Of a DNA stretch of 64,000 bases, positions 54,399-63,884 are shown piece after piece (positions within the stretch are counted from its first letter, which is position 1; each line of letters starts with the position of its first letter). Source of the stretch: SHLQ01 sp964451305 (GTDB lineage Bacteria > Actinomycetota > Acidimicrobiia > Acidimicrobiales > SHLQ01); the NCBI GenBank assembly GCA_964451305.1, contig CAYVHV010000001.1:62001-126000 (forward strand), read 5' to 3'. The notes beneath the pieces were generated by a model. It made no database searches. It was not told where the DNA came from and saw only the letters and a program-made list of their open reading frames with translations. Both the position numbers and the translations under genes were made by a program.

Positions 54399-55178
54399 TC
54401 AGGTTACTGTCCGATCGAGAAGTGCCCGGAGGTCGTCGGAAATGCCGGGAGCGGCGGCGATAGTGAGTTCACCCTCGGTGACGATGGCGCCAGCTTCGGT
54501 AGCGATCAGCACACCGGCACTGCGATCCCATGGCTTTGTGTCGAGCTCGTAGTAGGCGTCGACCCGACCGCACGCCACCGCACAGAGGTCGATAGCGGCA
54601 GCTCCGAGGCGTCGGATATCACGAATGATCGGCAGGATTTCGACGAGCGACGATGCTTGTTGTTGTCGGCGCTCGGCGTTGTACGCAAAGCCCGTTGCGA
54701 CGAGCGCATGGCTGAGACTCTCTTGGCCACTCACCGAGATTGGTTCGCCGTTGCGCGACGCACCCTGCCCGAGCGCTGCGCTGAAGAGCTCGGCTCGAAC
54801 CGGGTCGTACACCGCTCCTGCGAGCGTTTCGCCGTTGAGTTCAGCGCCGATCGATACGTTGTAGCCGGAGAGGTCGTAGAGCAGGTTGGTCGTGCCGTCG
54901 ACGGGATCGATGACCCAGCGGACACCGGTGGTCCCGGGGGTATCGCTGCCCTCCTCGCCGAGAAAGCCATCGTTTGGCCGTCGGGAGGTGATCGCCTCGA
55001 CGATCGCGCCCTCTGCCCACGTGTCGATCTCGGTCACCACGTCGGTGGACGTCGACTTTGTCTCCCACGAGAACCCTGCGGATCGACGCTCGATCATCTC
55101 GCGGCCAACAGCGCTCGCGACCTCCTCGGCGATCGTTAGGAGCTCGGAGGCAAGTTCGGCGTTCGGCGAATCGGTCAT
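54399..55178 (-). CDS. inositol monophosphatase family phosphatase (second copy)
   Basis: 259 aa. Metal-site motifs 'GEEGS' (around residue 75), 'VIDPVDGTTNLLYDL' and 'KPWDRSAGVLIATEAG' are all intact. It is closer to classical IMPases than the copy at 18156. In actinobacteria such enzymes serve inositol lipid or histidine pathways. It overlaps the upstream small membrane-protein gene by 4 bp (ATGA) and precedes mtrA by 65 bp on the same strand. Confidence 0.92.
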   Translation of the reverse strand: MTDSPNAELASELLTIAEEVASAVGREMIERRSAGFSWETKSTSTDVVTEIDTWAEGAIVEAITSRRPNDGFLGEEGSDTPGTTGVRWVIDPVDGTTNLLYDLSGYNVSIGAELNGETLAGAVYDPVRAELFSAALGQGASRNGEPISVSGQESLSHALVATGFAYNAERRQQQASSLVEILPIIRDIRRLGAAAIDLCAVACGRVDAYYELDTKPWDRSAGVLIATEAGAIVTEGELTIAAAPGISDDLRALLDRTVT

Positions 55179-55471
55179 GAGAGTCCTCGTGCTCGTCGAG
55201 CGCGGTCTCGCGCTTCGATGGCTTTCCATTCGGCCATGGCACGAAGCGACAGCACGGCAACGACGGCGACGCCAACAGCACAGACGACTGCGGCGCCCAC
55301 GCCGGCGAGCGCTGCGGTCGTCCCGCAGTCACCCGAACACTGAAGGTCGACGATCGACCAGCCGATCAGCCCTCCGCAGACCCCTGCGATCACGATCGCC
55401 GAGACGGCGAGGAGTCTCGCCCACACCGGTGGCCCCGCATCGGGGAGGACGTCTTGAGGGTTCTGACTCAC
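55175..55471 (-). CDS. small two-helix membrane protein
   Basis: 98 aa with hydrophobic segments at about 18-42 and 52-72, a Cys pair ('DLQCSGDCGT') in the loop between them, and a basic C-terminal tail. GTG 55471 is preceded by TAGAAT (55484-55479) at 7 nt, a strong -10, so leaderless. It leads the IMPase gene. Function unknown. Confidence 0.78.
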   Translation of the reverse strand: MSQNPQDVLPDAGPPVWARLLAVSAIVIAGVCGGLIGWSIVDLQCSGDCGTTAALAGVGAAVVCAVGVAVVAVLSLRAMAEWKAIEARDRARRARGLS

Positions 55472-55509
55472 AGGGCGGATTCTACCGGTGCGTGTGAGAA
55501 GATGTCCCA

Positions 55510-57269
55510 ATGGCCGAACGGGTAATCCAACATGTCGATATGGACGCGTTCTTCGTGTCGGTCGAACTCGTTCGCAGGCCCGAGCTGAAGGGAAAACCGG
55601 TCGTCGTGGGCGGCACAGGGCGTCGCGGGGTGGTCGCCGCCGCATCATATGAGGCCCGCTCGTACGGCGTGTTCAGCGCCATGCCATCGGCACAGGCACA
55701 GCGGCTGTGCCCGCATGCGACGTTCCTTCCGGGAGATTACGACCTGTACCGAGAGGTTTCTGGTCGGGTCATGGCCGCCTTTCGCGAGATCACCCCGATC
55801 GTCGAACCACTCAGCCTCGACGAGGCATTTCTCGACGTGACCGGAGTGCAGCGACTGCACGGCGATCCGGTGTCGATTGCAAAGAAGCTGCGAAAGCGGA
55901 TCTGGGATGAGGAATCCTTGACGTGCTCGATCGGCATTGCGCCCAACAAGTTTCTTGCCAAGCTCGGTTCGGTCGAAGGGAAACCAAAGATCTCAAAGCA
56001 GGGGCCGGTCTACGGACCCGGGGTCTTCGTGATCAAACCAGGGGAGGAACTCGAGTTCCTTCACCCGCTTCCCGTTCGTGCCTGCGGGCTTCGTCGGTCG
56101 AGAAGGCGAGGCTTGCCGGTGCAGCGACTGCACGGCGATCCGGTGTCGATTGCAAAGAAGCTGCGAAAGCGGANNNNNNNNNNNNNNNNNNNNNNNNNNN
56201 NNNNNNNNNNNNNNNNNNNNNNNNNNNNNNNNNNNNNNNNNNNNNNNNNNNNNNNNNNNNNNNNNNNNNNNNNGTGCAGCGACTGCACGGCGATCCGGTG
56301 TCGATTGCAAAGAAGCTGCGAAAGCGGATCTGGGATGAGGAATCCTTGACGTGCTCGATCGGCATTGCGCCCAACAAGTTTCTTGCCAAGCTCGGTTCGG
56401 TCGAAGGGAAACCAAAGATCTCAAAGCAGGGGCCGGTCTACGGACCCGGGGTCTTCGTGATCAAACCAGGGGAGGAACTCGAGTTCCTTCACCCGCTTCC
56501 CGTTCGTGCCCTGTGGGGTGTGGGGAAGGCCACCGGGGCGCGCTTGGCATCGCTCGGCATCGAGACGGTCGGGGATCTCGCAGCGACGCCGCTCCAGCAC
56601 CTCGTGCGATCGCTCGGAAACGCAAGCGGCCATCACCTCTACGCCCTCGCTCATGCAAAGGACGACCGGCCGGTTGAAGCAAACCGCGAAACCAAGTCGA
56701 TCAGTCACGAGGAAACCTTTGCCCACGACATGTCGAACCCCGACGACCTGGATACCGAAATCGTGCGCCAGTGCGACGCGGTCGCGCAACGCCTACGAAA
56801 TTACGGTCTCGTGGCGAAGACAACGACGCTGAAAGTCCGTTTCGGCGATTTCGAGACGCTGACCCGACAGGTGAGTGCGCCACAGTCGTTCTCTTCAGCA
56901 CCCGACATGCTCAGAATGGCGCGCAGCTTGCTTGCAGAAATCGATACGAGCGCCGGTGTTCGCCTGCTCGGTGTTGGGGTGTCCAACCTCGGCGAGGACC
57001 AGGGCCAACAGCTCTCACTCGATCTCGACGGGTCTACAGTCGGACAGCACGGAAATGGCGACGGTGTTTCGTTCACCGAACGTCAGGTCGTGACAAGCGA
57101 CCTCATCGACGATGTTCGTAACAAGTTTGGGAATGCGGCGATCGGCCCTGCGTCGGCGACGGTGAACGGTGAGTTGCGAGTGAAGCGTCGCGGGGAACAG
57201 CAGTGGGGTCCAAACTCGATCGAGTCAGCCCCCGATCCTTCAGAGACATCACCGAATAATCGCGATTAG
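55510..57269 (+). CDS. dinB: DNA polymerase IV (DinB), broken by an assembly gap
   Basis: Y-family translesion polymerase. The N-terminal part (from 55510) has 'VDMDAFFVSVE', 'SYEARSYGV' and 'PLSLDEAFLDVT', with active-site acids. After 100 Ns the frame continues with the little-finger domain and ends with a clamp-binding 'QLSLDL'. Sequence 55846-56090 recurs after the gap; joining base 55845 to 56274 restores a single 443-codon frame with no gap. The tail 56091-56173 does not fit the family and looks like a misassembly or a duplicated stretch. No LexA box was found upstream. Confidence 0.85.
56119..56328. other. scaffold gap (100 N) with 55-bp repeated contig ends
   Basis: The 55 bp before the N-run (56119-56173) are identical to the 55 bp after it (56274-56328) and to 55846-55900. 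A 55-bp identical end is the signature of a de Bruijn assembly with k=55. The distance between the first two copies is 273 bp, exactly 91 codons. Confidence 0.9.
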
Positions 57270-57335
57270 GATTGGGTTATTCGTAGTGAAAATAGCTGAA
57301 GACTTAGAAAATAAGGCCGATGGATCCTTGTCACG

Positions 57336-57419
57336 CGTTGGATTGCGCGCCAACGTGTGGAAAGATTGAAATACAAGTGCGGTAAGCTCATCTGCGAGGC
57401 GGACTTCCGGTTCGCAGAT
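57336..57419 (+). promoter_or_regulatory. two inverted repeats upstream of DUF3040 gene
   Basis: CGTTGG-N8-CCAACG (57336-57355) and ATCTGCGA-N14-TCGCAGAT (57390-57419) lie in the 188-bp gap between dinB and DUF3040. They may be an operator and a leader hairpin. Confidence 0.4.
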
Positions 57420-57457
57420 CGAGTCCCGATTCCGAACTATTTAGGACAAAAAATCCG

Positions 57458-57844
57458 ATGCCCCTTTCCGAGGACGAACAACGCATCCTGACTCAGATTG
57501 AGCAGCAACTTTACGAAGAGGACCCTGGGCTCGCCCATGAGGTTTCTTCGACGACGGTGTTCTCGCATGGCTTCAAGCATTTGCGTCTCGCAGCGCTCGG
57601 CATCGTTGCCGGCTTGGCAGTACTTCTCGGCACGCTCTCGACGAGCTACTGGCTTTCGTTCGTTGGCTTCCTGATCATGCTGGCAAGCGCATGGTACGGC
57701 GAGCAGAATCTTCGTAGGGTCGGCCGTGCCGGACTGCAACAGGTCACCGGAAACGCTCGTGGTACGAGCGGCCGTGGCTTCTTCGGTGACGCAAGCCAAA
57801 AGGTGCGCGACCGTCTTAACGAGAACCAAGAAGACGACAGCTAG
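57458..57844 (+). CDS. DUF3040 membrane protein
   Basis: 128 aa. 'MPLSEDEQRILTQIEQQLYEEDP' at the N-terminus is diagnostic of DUF3040; two hydrophobic helices follow (about 45-60 and 64-80), then a polar Gly/Arg tail. The protein is found next to dinB in many actinobacteria; its role is unknown. AGGA lies 12-15 nt upstream of ATG. Confidence 0.93.
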   Translation: MPLSEDEQRILTQIEQQLYEEDPGLAHEVSSTTVFSHGFKHLRLAALGIVAGLAVLLGTLSTSYWLSFVGFLIMLASAWYGEQNLRRVGRAGLQQVTGNARGTSGRGFFGDASQKVRDRLNENQEDDS

Positions 57845-57928
57845 TTCGTCTTTCTAGCCTTACAATCGACACCACTGCGTTCGCCTAGTGCGTCTGAGAG
57901 ACGCGCTGTCTTCCAACGCAAAGCTCGT

Positions 57929-58008
57929 TCATGGGGCCTGTCCCCATTACAAAATGTCATGGGGCCTGTCCCCGTTACGAAATGTCATGGGGCCTGTCCC
58001 CAGTGGGG
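57929..58008. repeat. 28-bp tandem repeat, three copies
   Basis: Units start at 57929, 57957 and 57985 (the third is incomplete). Each contains CATGGGGCCTGTCCCC followed by GTTACGAAATGT or ATTACAAAATGT. TGGGG...CCCC(A) makes a short hairpin. It lies between convergent DUF3040 and tgpA. Confidence 0.85.
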
Positions 58009-58014
58009 AGTGGG

Positions 58015-60405
58015 TTACTTGGTGAGCGAGCCCCAGGCGCCGACTTTGTCACGCCAGACGTTGATCGGGTTCATGTGCCGCAGCCACCACTCGGTCGTGG
58101 TGTGAGAGTCGCGTGCAGCGGCCGTTAGTTCTTTACTGACCTTCTCGGCCTCATCAGCGCTCTGCGCATCGATTTGTCCGCCTGAGTAGGTGGCGGTATC
58201 GATCGTCTTTGCAAGCGTCCGTAGCGACGTTGCCGCCGTCGGGTTCTGAGAAGAGACACGAGCAGCCACTTCGCGGGCGGTGTCACTACCGGAGACTGGA
58301 ATGCCGAGTAGCTGCACTGCGGACTTCGAGTTGTTCCACGCCAAGCCAACCCGCTGACGCGGATCAGCAGTCGCCGCAGAACGTGCTCGAGACGCTCGCC
58401 ACTGGCCGTAGAGCAGCGGCGACATCAGCAGCAGCACGACCGCGAACGCAATCGCGAGCCATCTCGAGACCGCAGCGACAACTCCAGCGGGGGTGCCGCC
58501 GATGACCTCGGTCGTTATCTCGTCGGAGCCTTGAGGCTGCCCGACCTCAGGGACCGTTGTTGGCGTAGGGCCAGCGATGTTTGGATCGACCGTCGTTGGA
58601 GGAGTGGCAGCAGGAGCAGCACCACCTTGTTCTTCCTCTTCCTCGGGTTGTTCCTCAGGAGAGGTGGGTTGGTCACCTTCCTGGGCTTCTTGGAAGCCGG
58701 TGTACGCCTCGTCGCCAGGGCCGCCACGGCCAGGGGTTGGTTCAAAGCGGAGCCAGCCAACGCCGTCGAGCCATACCTCGGGCCAGGCGTGAGCGTGCTT
58801 GCCAGTCACGATGTACTCGTTGGTCGTCTCATCGAAGTCGCCGGGGGTGAACCCAACCGCTACCCGCGATGGCAGGCCGATAGCCCGGGCCATAGCAGCG
58901 AACGAACCAGCGAACTGTTCGCAATAACCAGCGTGCACTTCAAACAAGAAGTTCTCGATCTGAGAGTCGCCGTGGCCACTCTGCACGTCGAGGCTGTAGC
59001 TAAACAACGATGGGTCACGGAAGAAGTTCTGTAGCGCGAGAGCCTTGTCGTAGGGGGTCTCGGCAGCAGCGTCGGCGATGACCGTCTCCGCGAGGTCGAT
59101 GACCCGGGGGCTGAAGTCCGATGGAAGTTCGAGGTAGCGGTCGGCAATCTCGCCGGGGATCTCGCTGCTTGCGTTTCGAATCGTCTCAACGCCCGCAGCG
59201 TCTCGCAGCGGAACCCGGCTGAGGAGGGTGTATTGGAGTCCGTCGCTGTTCTCGGTTTCGCGGTTAACGATGAGCGTTCCGGAATCGGACTCATATTCCA
59301 ACTCGATATCGGCCGGTGCGTTGACGATCTCGGTTGGCTCGTAGGCGGCAGGAAGCCAGATCTGGGCGAGCGCACCGACGTCGAAGGTCTGCTCGATGGT
59401 CTGGACGGTCGTCCCATCGGGAAGGTTGCCTTCGAGACCGCCGCTCGCACCCTCGAATGATCCTCGTGATCGCCAAATCTGCCCGTCGAACACGTCGAGC
59501 GATGTCAGTCGCCAGTAGTCACGGGTTGGAGATTGGACTCGGAAGACCTCGACATCGGGCTGGTCGACCAGTCGTGACTGGATATCGACAAGCGGAGATA
59601 GCACGACACGTGGTTCTTCGGGGTCGTCCCATGTTGTTGGATCGAAGTTCTCGATCGGTGGTTCGTCGTATCCGGGGAGTGCCTGGGCAACGCTGACGCC
59701 GCCGACCAAGGTCACGACGAGGATGGCGCCACCAACGCGCAACAGGGATCGTTGACCACGTTCGGCCGCTCCCTCACCAAGCCACGCCCCCGAGCGAGCG
59801 GTTTCGCTCGAGCGGTGGAACAAGATGACGAGCATCGCCGCGAGAACGAGGGCGCCCGTTGTGATGACTCGCTGATCATCGGTGGCGAAGAAGGCACCGA
59901 AGACAAATACAGCGAATCCAGGAATCAACGACTCGATCGGGGATTGGAGGCGAAACGCAGCCCAATCGGCCAGAAACGCGACCGTCCACATGACGATCGC
60001 AACAAGAAGCAAGAAGGGTGCGGTGACGTCGGCGGGAGCGGAGACGCTCTGGAATTGTTCCCACGCAAGCGAAATGTCTGTGCCGTAGCCGCGGAGTGCA
60101 TCGCCACCGATCTGGACGTCGCCAGCAATGGTGGTAGGTGGAAAGAGCAGCCACGCGGTCACGGCGAACCCAGCGATCGATGCTGAGGCAGCGGCGAGAA
60201 GGCCACCGCCCGCCCAGCGGACCGCAATCGCCACGACATGACTCGCAATGGCGACGGTGGCGATTGGAACCAAGAAGCTCAGGTCGGCAAACAACCTGGC
60301 GAAGCCGAAGACCACGGCCACAGAAAAGGCCATGATGGCGAGTTCGGCACCGACGTCGAACGCCGAGTTTGGTACGCGGCGGACGTCTTTGCTGCGCTTC
60401 AGCAT
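58015..60405 (-). CDS. tgpA: transglutaminase-like membrane protein (TgpA/DUF3488)
   Basis: 796 aa. Six to seven N-terminal helices (residues 15-240) precede a large extracytoplasmic part. The transglutaminase core has the catalytic Cys in 'HAGYCEQFAG', His in 'KHAHAWPEVW' and Asp/Glu in 'GWLRFEPTPG'. A Glu/Pro/Thr-rich linker, one more helix and a cytoplasmic DUF4129-like C-terminus follow. ATG 60405 is preceded by GGGGG at 6-nt spacing. It is the third gene after moxR and DUF58, the standard order in actinobacteria. Confidence 0.93.
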   Translation of the reverse strand: MLKRSKDVRRVPNSAFDVGAELAIMAFSVAVVFGFARLFADLSFLVPIATVAIASHVVAIAVRWAGGGLLAAASASIAGFAVTAWLLFPPTTIAGDVQIGGDALRGYGTDISLAWEQFQSVSAPADVTAPFLLLVAIVMWTVAFLADWAAFRLQSPIESLIPGFAVFVFGAFFATDDQRVITTGALVLAAMLVILFHRSSETARSGAWLGEGAAERGQRSLLRVGGAILVVTLVGGVSVAQALPGYDEPPIENFDPTTWDDPEEPRVVLSPLVDIQSRLVDQPDVEVFRVQSPTRDYWRLTSLDVFDGQIWRSRGSFEGASGGLEGNLPDGTTVQTIEQTFDVGALAQIWLPAAYEPTEIVNAPADIELEYESDSGTLIVNRETENSDGLQYTLLSRVPLRDAAGVETIRNASSEIPGEIADRYLELPSDFSPRVIDLAETVIADAAAETPYDKALALQNFFRDPSLFSYSLDVQSGHGDSQIENFLFEVHAGYCEQFAGSFAAMARAIGLPSRVAVGFTPGDFDETTNEYIVTGKHAHAWPEVWLDGVGWLRFEPTPGRGGPGDEAYTGFQEAQEGDQPTSPEEQPEEEEEQGGAAPAATPPTTVDPNIAGPTPTTVPEVGQPQGSDEITTEVIGGTPAGVVAAVSRWLAIAFAVVLLLMSPLLYGQWRASRARSAATADPRQRVGLAWNNSKSAVQLLGIPVSGSDTAREVAARVSSQNPTAATSLRTLAKTIDTATYSGGQIDAQSADEAEKVSKELTAAARDSHTTTEWWLRHMNPINVWRDKVGAWGSLTK

Positions 60406-60546
60406 TGCGAACCCCCTACGTGCGCGGCCATCCCAGATTCAAGAGCCAAATTCATTACTTTCCAGCCTGACAGCAAATGCCGCTCCTGTCGTTGAGTTCG
60501 GGCAAGCTCTTGGGCAATCTTTACCCGGTGTGAGCCAGTGATTTCG

Positions 60547-61719
60547 TTATCGCCGTCCAGATGACGAGAGCAAGGTGGTGATCGCTCCGGTCCACACCGA
60601 TGCAAGGTCTTCGAGCCGTCCGAGCTTTATCTGGATCTCTCCGCTCATCGCATGAGCGTCGCTTGGGGTGCGTGCGAGCGAATCGTCCCATGACGAAGGG
60701 TCGAGCGAGATGAACATGACTCGTCCGTACGAGCCGAGCTCGGTTCGCCCGATCGTTGGCGATGGGCCGGTCACAACAACGACGGCGCCCTGGGCGTCCC
60801 GTGGGATAACTCCGCCCGAGTTCTCGTCGACCGCTTCGACGATGGCGAGAATGCTCAGCGCCTTTTCGACCCCAGCGGAGCCGAGCACAAATCCGGTGTC
60901 GCGACCGTCGCTGGTGAGTAGCCGGAACGGGTCGGTGCGTTTGCGCATCGATGCGAGGATCGATCCTGCCACCGATGCTGCGGTGTCGACCGCTCGTTCG
61001 CTATCGAGGGATGCATTGTCGAGGACGACGGTCAGGTGGTTTTGGGTTGGAGCCTCGTCCTCACGGACAATGAGGTCGTCATGGCGGGCTGACGCCGGCC
61101 AGTTGATTCGGCGAATATCGTCGCCGGGAACGTATTGGCGCAGCGCGTGAAATTCTTCGCTTCGTCCCCCGAGAAACTCCGGTGTGTCCGACATCGAACG
61201 ACGCTCGGTCGCAGGTGATGGTGGGGCAGGGGGGAGCGGCACGATCTCGGGATACACCACCAGCTGGCCCACGCTCGACGCAGAGAATCGTCGGGTCGCT
61301 AGACCAAAGGGGTCGATCGCTTCGAAGTCAGCGGGCCCAACGTTGACGATGCCTCGACGCTCGGTCGGCAGACGGTAGGCGGCTCGGGAAACCTCATCGT
61401 TCTTCAACGGGCTCACGAGCAGCTGTGCCCCGGACGTGCCTTGGACCTGGTCGGTCAAGCGCATCACTGGGGTCTTCGACGGTCCGTTTCGGATCGCGAG
61501 CTCAACGCGGCCAACCGAACCCACATGCAATCGGGCGGGGGTGACGGTACGTCCAACGGCGAGGCGAAGCGGGCGCATTACCGCCATGACGATCGCTATC
61601 AGGGCGAGGGTCAACAGGGCCGTGCCGATGATGTAGAGCTCGGCGAGGCCAAAAAGGCGGCCGGCGACGATCGTCAGGCCGCCAAAGATGACGCACAGCC
61701 AGCCGCGGACCGTAGGCAT
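60547..61719 (-). CDS. DUF58 domain protein
   Basis: 390 aa. Two N-terminal helices (residues 6-20 and 28-48), a beta-rich section, then the DUF58 signature 'EFHALRQYVPGDDIRRINWPASAR' (about 185-208) followed by a VWA-like region ('LTVVLDNASL'). It begins directly after the moxR stop (TAG-ATG). DUF58 proteins are partners of MoxR ATPases and TgpA. Confidence 0.93.
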   Translation of the reverse strand: MPTVRGWLCVIFGGLTIVAGRLFGLAELYIIGTALLTLALIAIVMAVMRPLRLAVGRTVTPARLHVGSVGRVELAIRNGPSKTPVMRLTDQVQGTSGAQLLVSPLKNDEVSRAAYRLPTERRGIVNVGPADFEAIDPFGLATRRFSASSVGQLVVYPEIVPLPPAPPSPATERRSMSDTPEFLGGRSEEFHALRQYVPGDDIRRINWPASARHDDLIVREDEAPTQNHLTVVLDNASLDSERAVDTAASVAGSILASMRKRTDPFRLLTSDGRDTGFVLGSAGVEKALSILAIVEAVDENSGGVIPRDAQGAVVVVTGPSPTIGRTELGSYGRVMFISLDPSSWDDSLARTPSDAHAMSGEIQIKLGRLEDLASVWTGAITTLLSSSGRR

Positions 61720-62697
61720 CTATTGTCCGATGCTCGGGATCGGGACCGATGCAACAACCTCATCGATGAGGTGCTCGGCGCTCAGGCCGCTGAGTTGTGA
61801 CTCGGGAGTGAGCATGACGCGATGTGCAAGCACCGGGCGAGCGAGGGCTTTCACATCGTCGGGGATGACAAATGCCCGACCCGATGCGGCGGCGAGCGCT
61901 CGAGAGACGCGTTGCATGCTCAGAATTGCTCGAGGCGAGAGTCCGAGCCGCAACCCGTGGTGGGTGCGGGTGGCGGTCGCAATGTCGAGCAGATAGTTCT
62001 TCAACTCGGGGGCAACGTGGACCGACGCGAGGGCGTTGGTCATCATGATGACGTCCTGGGGTGTTACCGACGCCGTGAGATTGTCGATCGGGGGAGTCGT
62101 TGCTTCACCCTGCTGGTCGAGGATCTGCAGTTCGGCTTCGCGGTCGGGATAGCCGAGCGACAGCTTCATGAGAAAGCGATCGAGCTGACTTTCCGGGAGG
62201 GGATACGTGCCTTCGTGGTCGAGCGGGTTCTGCGTGGCGATCACCATGAACGGTCCCGCCAACGCGTGCGTGTCTCGGTCGACCGTGACGGTTCGCTCCG
62301 CCATAGCTTCGAGCAAGGCCGACTGTGTTTTTGGCGATGCTCGGTTGATCTCGTCCGCGAGAACAATGTTGGCAAAGACTGCGCCAGGGCGGAACTCGAA
62401 CTCGCCGGAGCCACGGTTCCACAACGACATGCCAACGACGTCTGCGGGGAGGAGGTCGGGGGTGAACTGAATACGCCCGCTCGTTCCCCCGACCGTGGTC
62501 GAGATCGCTTTGGCCAGGGTCGTCTTACCAAGCCCGGGAGAGTCCTCTAATAGGACATGGCCTTCGGCGATCATCGACAGTACGGCGAGCTGAACCACGT
62601 CGTGCTTTCCGCGGATGACCGACTCGATGTTTTCGACGATGGACCGAAACAGAACAGAGAATGTTTCGGGCCGAGTTTGTTGGGGGGCAGTGGTCAC
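61720..62697 (-). CDS. MoxR-family AAA+ ATPase
   Basis: 325 aa. Walker A 'EDSPGLGKTTLAKA' near residue 50, Walker B 'NIVLADEINRASPKTQ', sensor 1 'FMVIATQNPLDHEGTYPLPE' and 'QLDRFLMKL' are all intact. GTG 62697 is preferred: GAGGAG lies 7 nt upstream. It heads the moxR-DUF58-tgpA operon. A second, differently paired MoxR-like ATPase is at 7907-9001. Confidence 0.95.
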   Translation of the reverse strand: MTTAPQQTRPETFSVLFRSIVENIESVIRGKHDVVQLAVLSMIAEGHVLLEDSPGLGKTTLAKAISTTVGGTSGRIQFTPDLLPADVVGMSLWNRGSGEFEFRPGAVFANIVLADEINRASPKTQSALLEAMAERTVTVDRDTHALAGPFMVIATQNPLDHEGTYPLPESQLDRFLMKLSLGYPDREAELQILDQQGEATTPPIDNLTASVTPQDVIMMTNALASVHVAPELKNYLLDIATATRTHHGLRLGLSPRAILSMQRVSRALAAASGRAFVIPDDVKALARPVLAHRVMLTPESQLSGLSAEHLIDEVVASVPIPSIGQ

Positions 62698-62820
62698 CCG
62701 GTAGCTCCTCGATTTGAGCGTTGCCAATGATCAGCAGCGACAGAGCACATGGGCTCTGCCATCGCACTTCAAGAGTACCGGACGTGGAGCCTCGGGTTGG
62801 TCGCCAATAGGATTTGGCTC

Positions 62821-63066
62821 GTGAATTGGATGATCGGAAATGCAGTGGCGCTAGCGAAGCGGCCTGATTTGTGGCGAACTACGGCCCGAATCGCCCGGGT
62901 GCACGCCCCAGACGGCTGGTGGAAAGAAAAGCCTTACCTTCCAATTCCGGACGACTCGTGGATGGATTTTCGCCTCGAAACAGCGTTTGCTGATTCCGAC
63001 GCGCACCCCGAACCGGATCAATTCATCGAGTATCTCGAATGGGCAAAGAGCTGGAAGTATCTCTGA
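62821..63066 (+). CDS. small conserved Trp-rich protein
   Basis: 81 aa soluble protein, Trp- and Pro-rich: 'ARVHAPDGWWKEKPYLPIPD' then 'WMDFRLETAFAD'. TAGGAT (62808-62813) lies 7 nt before GTG 62821, which sets the start. It ends just before a scaffold gap. No function known; similar small proteins occur in actinobacteria. Confidence 0.7.
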   Translation: MNWMIGNAVALAKRPDLWRTTARIARVHAPDGWWKEKPYLPIPDDSWMDFRLETAFADSDAHPEPDQFIEYLEWAKSWKYL

Positions 63067-63094
63067 GCCTGTGCTGCTGAACTGACGGTGCTGC

Positions 63095-63194
63095 NNNNNN
63101 NNNNNNNNNNNNNNNNNNNNNNNNNNNNNNNNNNNNNNNNNNNNNNNNNNNNNNNNNNNNNNNNNNNNNNNNNNNNNNNNNNNNNNNNNNNNNN
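63095..63194. other. scaffold gap, 100 N
   Basis: The 18 bp before and after the N-run are identical (CTGAACTGACGGTGCTGC), so the two contigs probably join with an overlap and no sequence is missing. Confidence 0.85.
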
Positions 63195-63215
63195 CTGAAC
63201 TGACGGTGCTGCAGG

Positions 63216-63884
63216 TCAGCCGATCGTCTGAAGCTCGTCGGTTACGGCGTCCATGATCTCGGTGGGGGAGTGAGGGATCCCGAACGCAGCATGTTCGAGG
63301 TCTGCGGCTGCTCGGGCGCGGTCTGTGCCGGGCACGTCGAGGAATTGGGCGTGTTGCTCGCCATCCCAGCGCCGCAGAATCGCAACCTGAATCCGTGACG
63401 CCTGCCGGGTTCGTCGCTGTGACATGCCGACAAGCTTTTTGCCGTCGACGGTCAGCTCTCCGGGCCCGAGGCTCGCAAAGCAGATCTTTCTCGACCACTC
63501 GTTGCTGACCAGGCGGCCCGTATGACGTTCTGTTTCGACATCGAGGGAGCGCAGCGCCCGCTGGCATGCAGTTCCTAACCAGTCGAAAGAGCGCCCAACA
63601 TCGGCGTCCCAAAGGGGATCGGTCGACGGGAGCACGATATCGAACCAGACGAGGTCGTCGAAACTGACGAGGACAGCGCCCCCACCGCTCCGTCGCGACG
63701 TCAGTCCAATGCCAGCAGAACGGAGCGCATCGTGGTCAACGTCGTTCGCCGACTGGCTACTGCCCAATACGAGGGTGGGTTCTGCGCTGAGCTGCGGAAC
63801 CCAAAGCGACCGCTCCGCAGTATCGAAGGCCCGCGCATGGAAGTCGCCAGGGTCTTCGTAAATGGCCTGCGGGTCGAAGCTCAT
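63216..63884 (-). CDS. lipoate-protein ligase A-like (BPL/LplA/LipB fold)
   Basis: 222 aa. 'TLVLGSSQSAND', 'SRRSGGGAVLVSFDDLVWFDIV' (RRxxGGG lipoyl-binding loop) and 'CFASLGPGELTVDGKKLVGMSQRRTR' with the catalytic-site Lys are present. It attaches lipoate or octanoate to carrier domains, or is a divergent relative. TAGGCT (63896-63891) is six bases before ATG 63884, so leaderless. Last gene in the window. Confidence 0.88.
   Translation of the reverse strand: MSFDPQAIYEDPGDFHARAFDTAERSLWVPQLSAEPTLVLGSSQSANDVDHDALRSAGIGLTSRRSGGGAVLVSFDDLVWFDIVLPSTDPLWDADVGRSFDWLGTACQRALRSLDVETERHTGRLVSNEWSRKICFASLGPGELTVDGKKLVGMSQRRTRQASRIQVAILRRWDGEQHAQFLDVPGTDRARAAADLEHAAFGIPHSPTEIMDAVTDELQTIG

Noticed and set aside
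55440..55509. LexA box before dinB
   Set aside because: No CGAAC-N4-GTTCG-like sequence occurs in the 100 bp upstream of dinB.
57929..58008. 28-bp repeats as a mini CRISPR array
   Set aside because: The units are directly adjacent without unique spacers and no cas gene is present.
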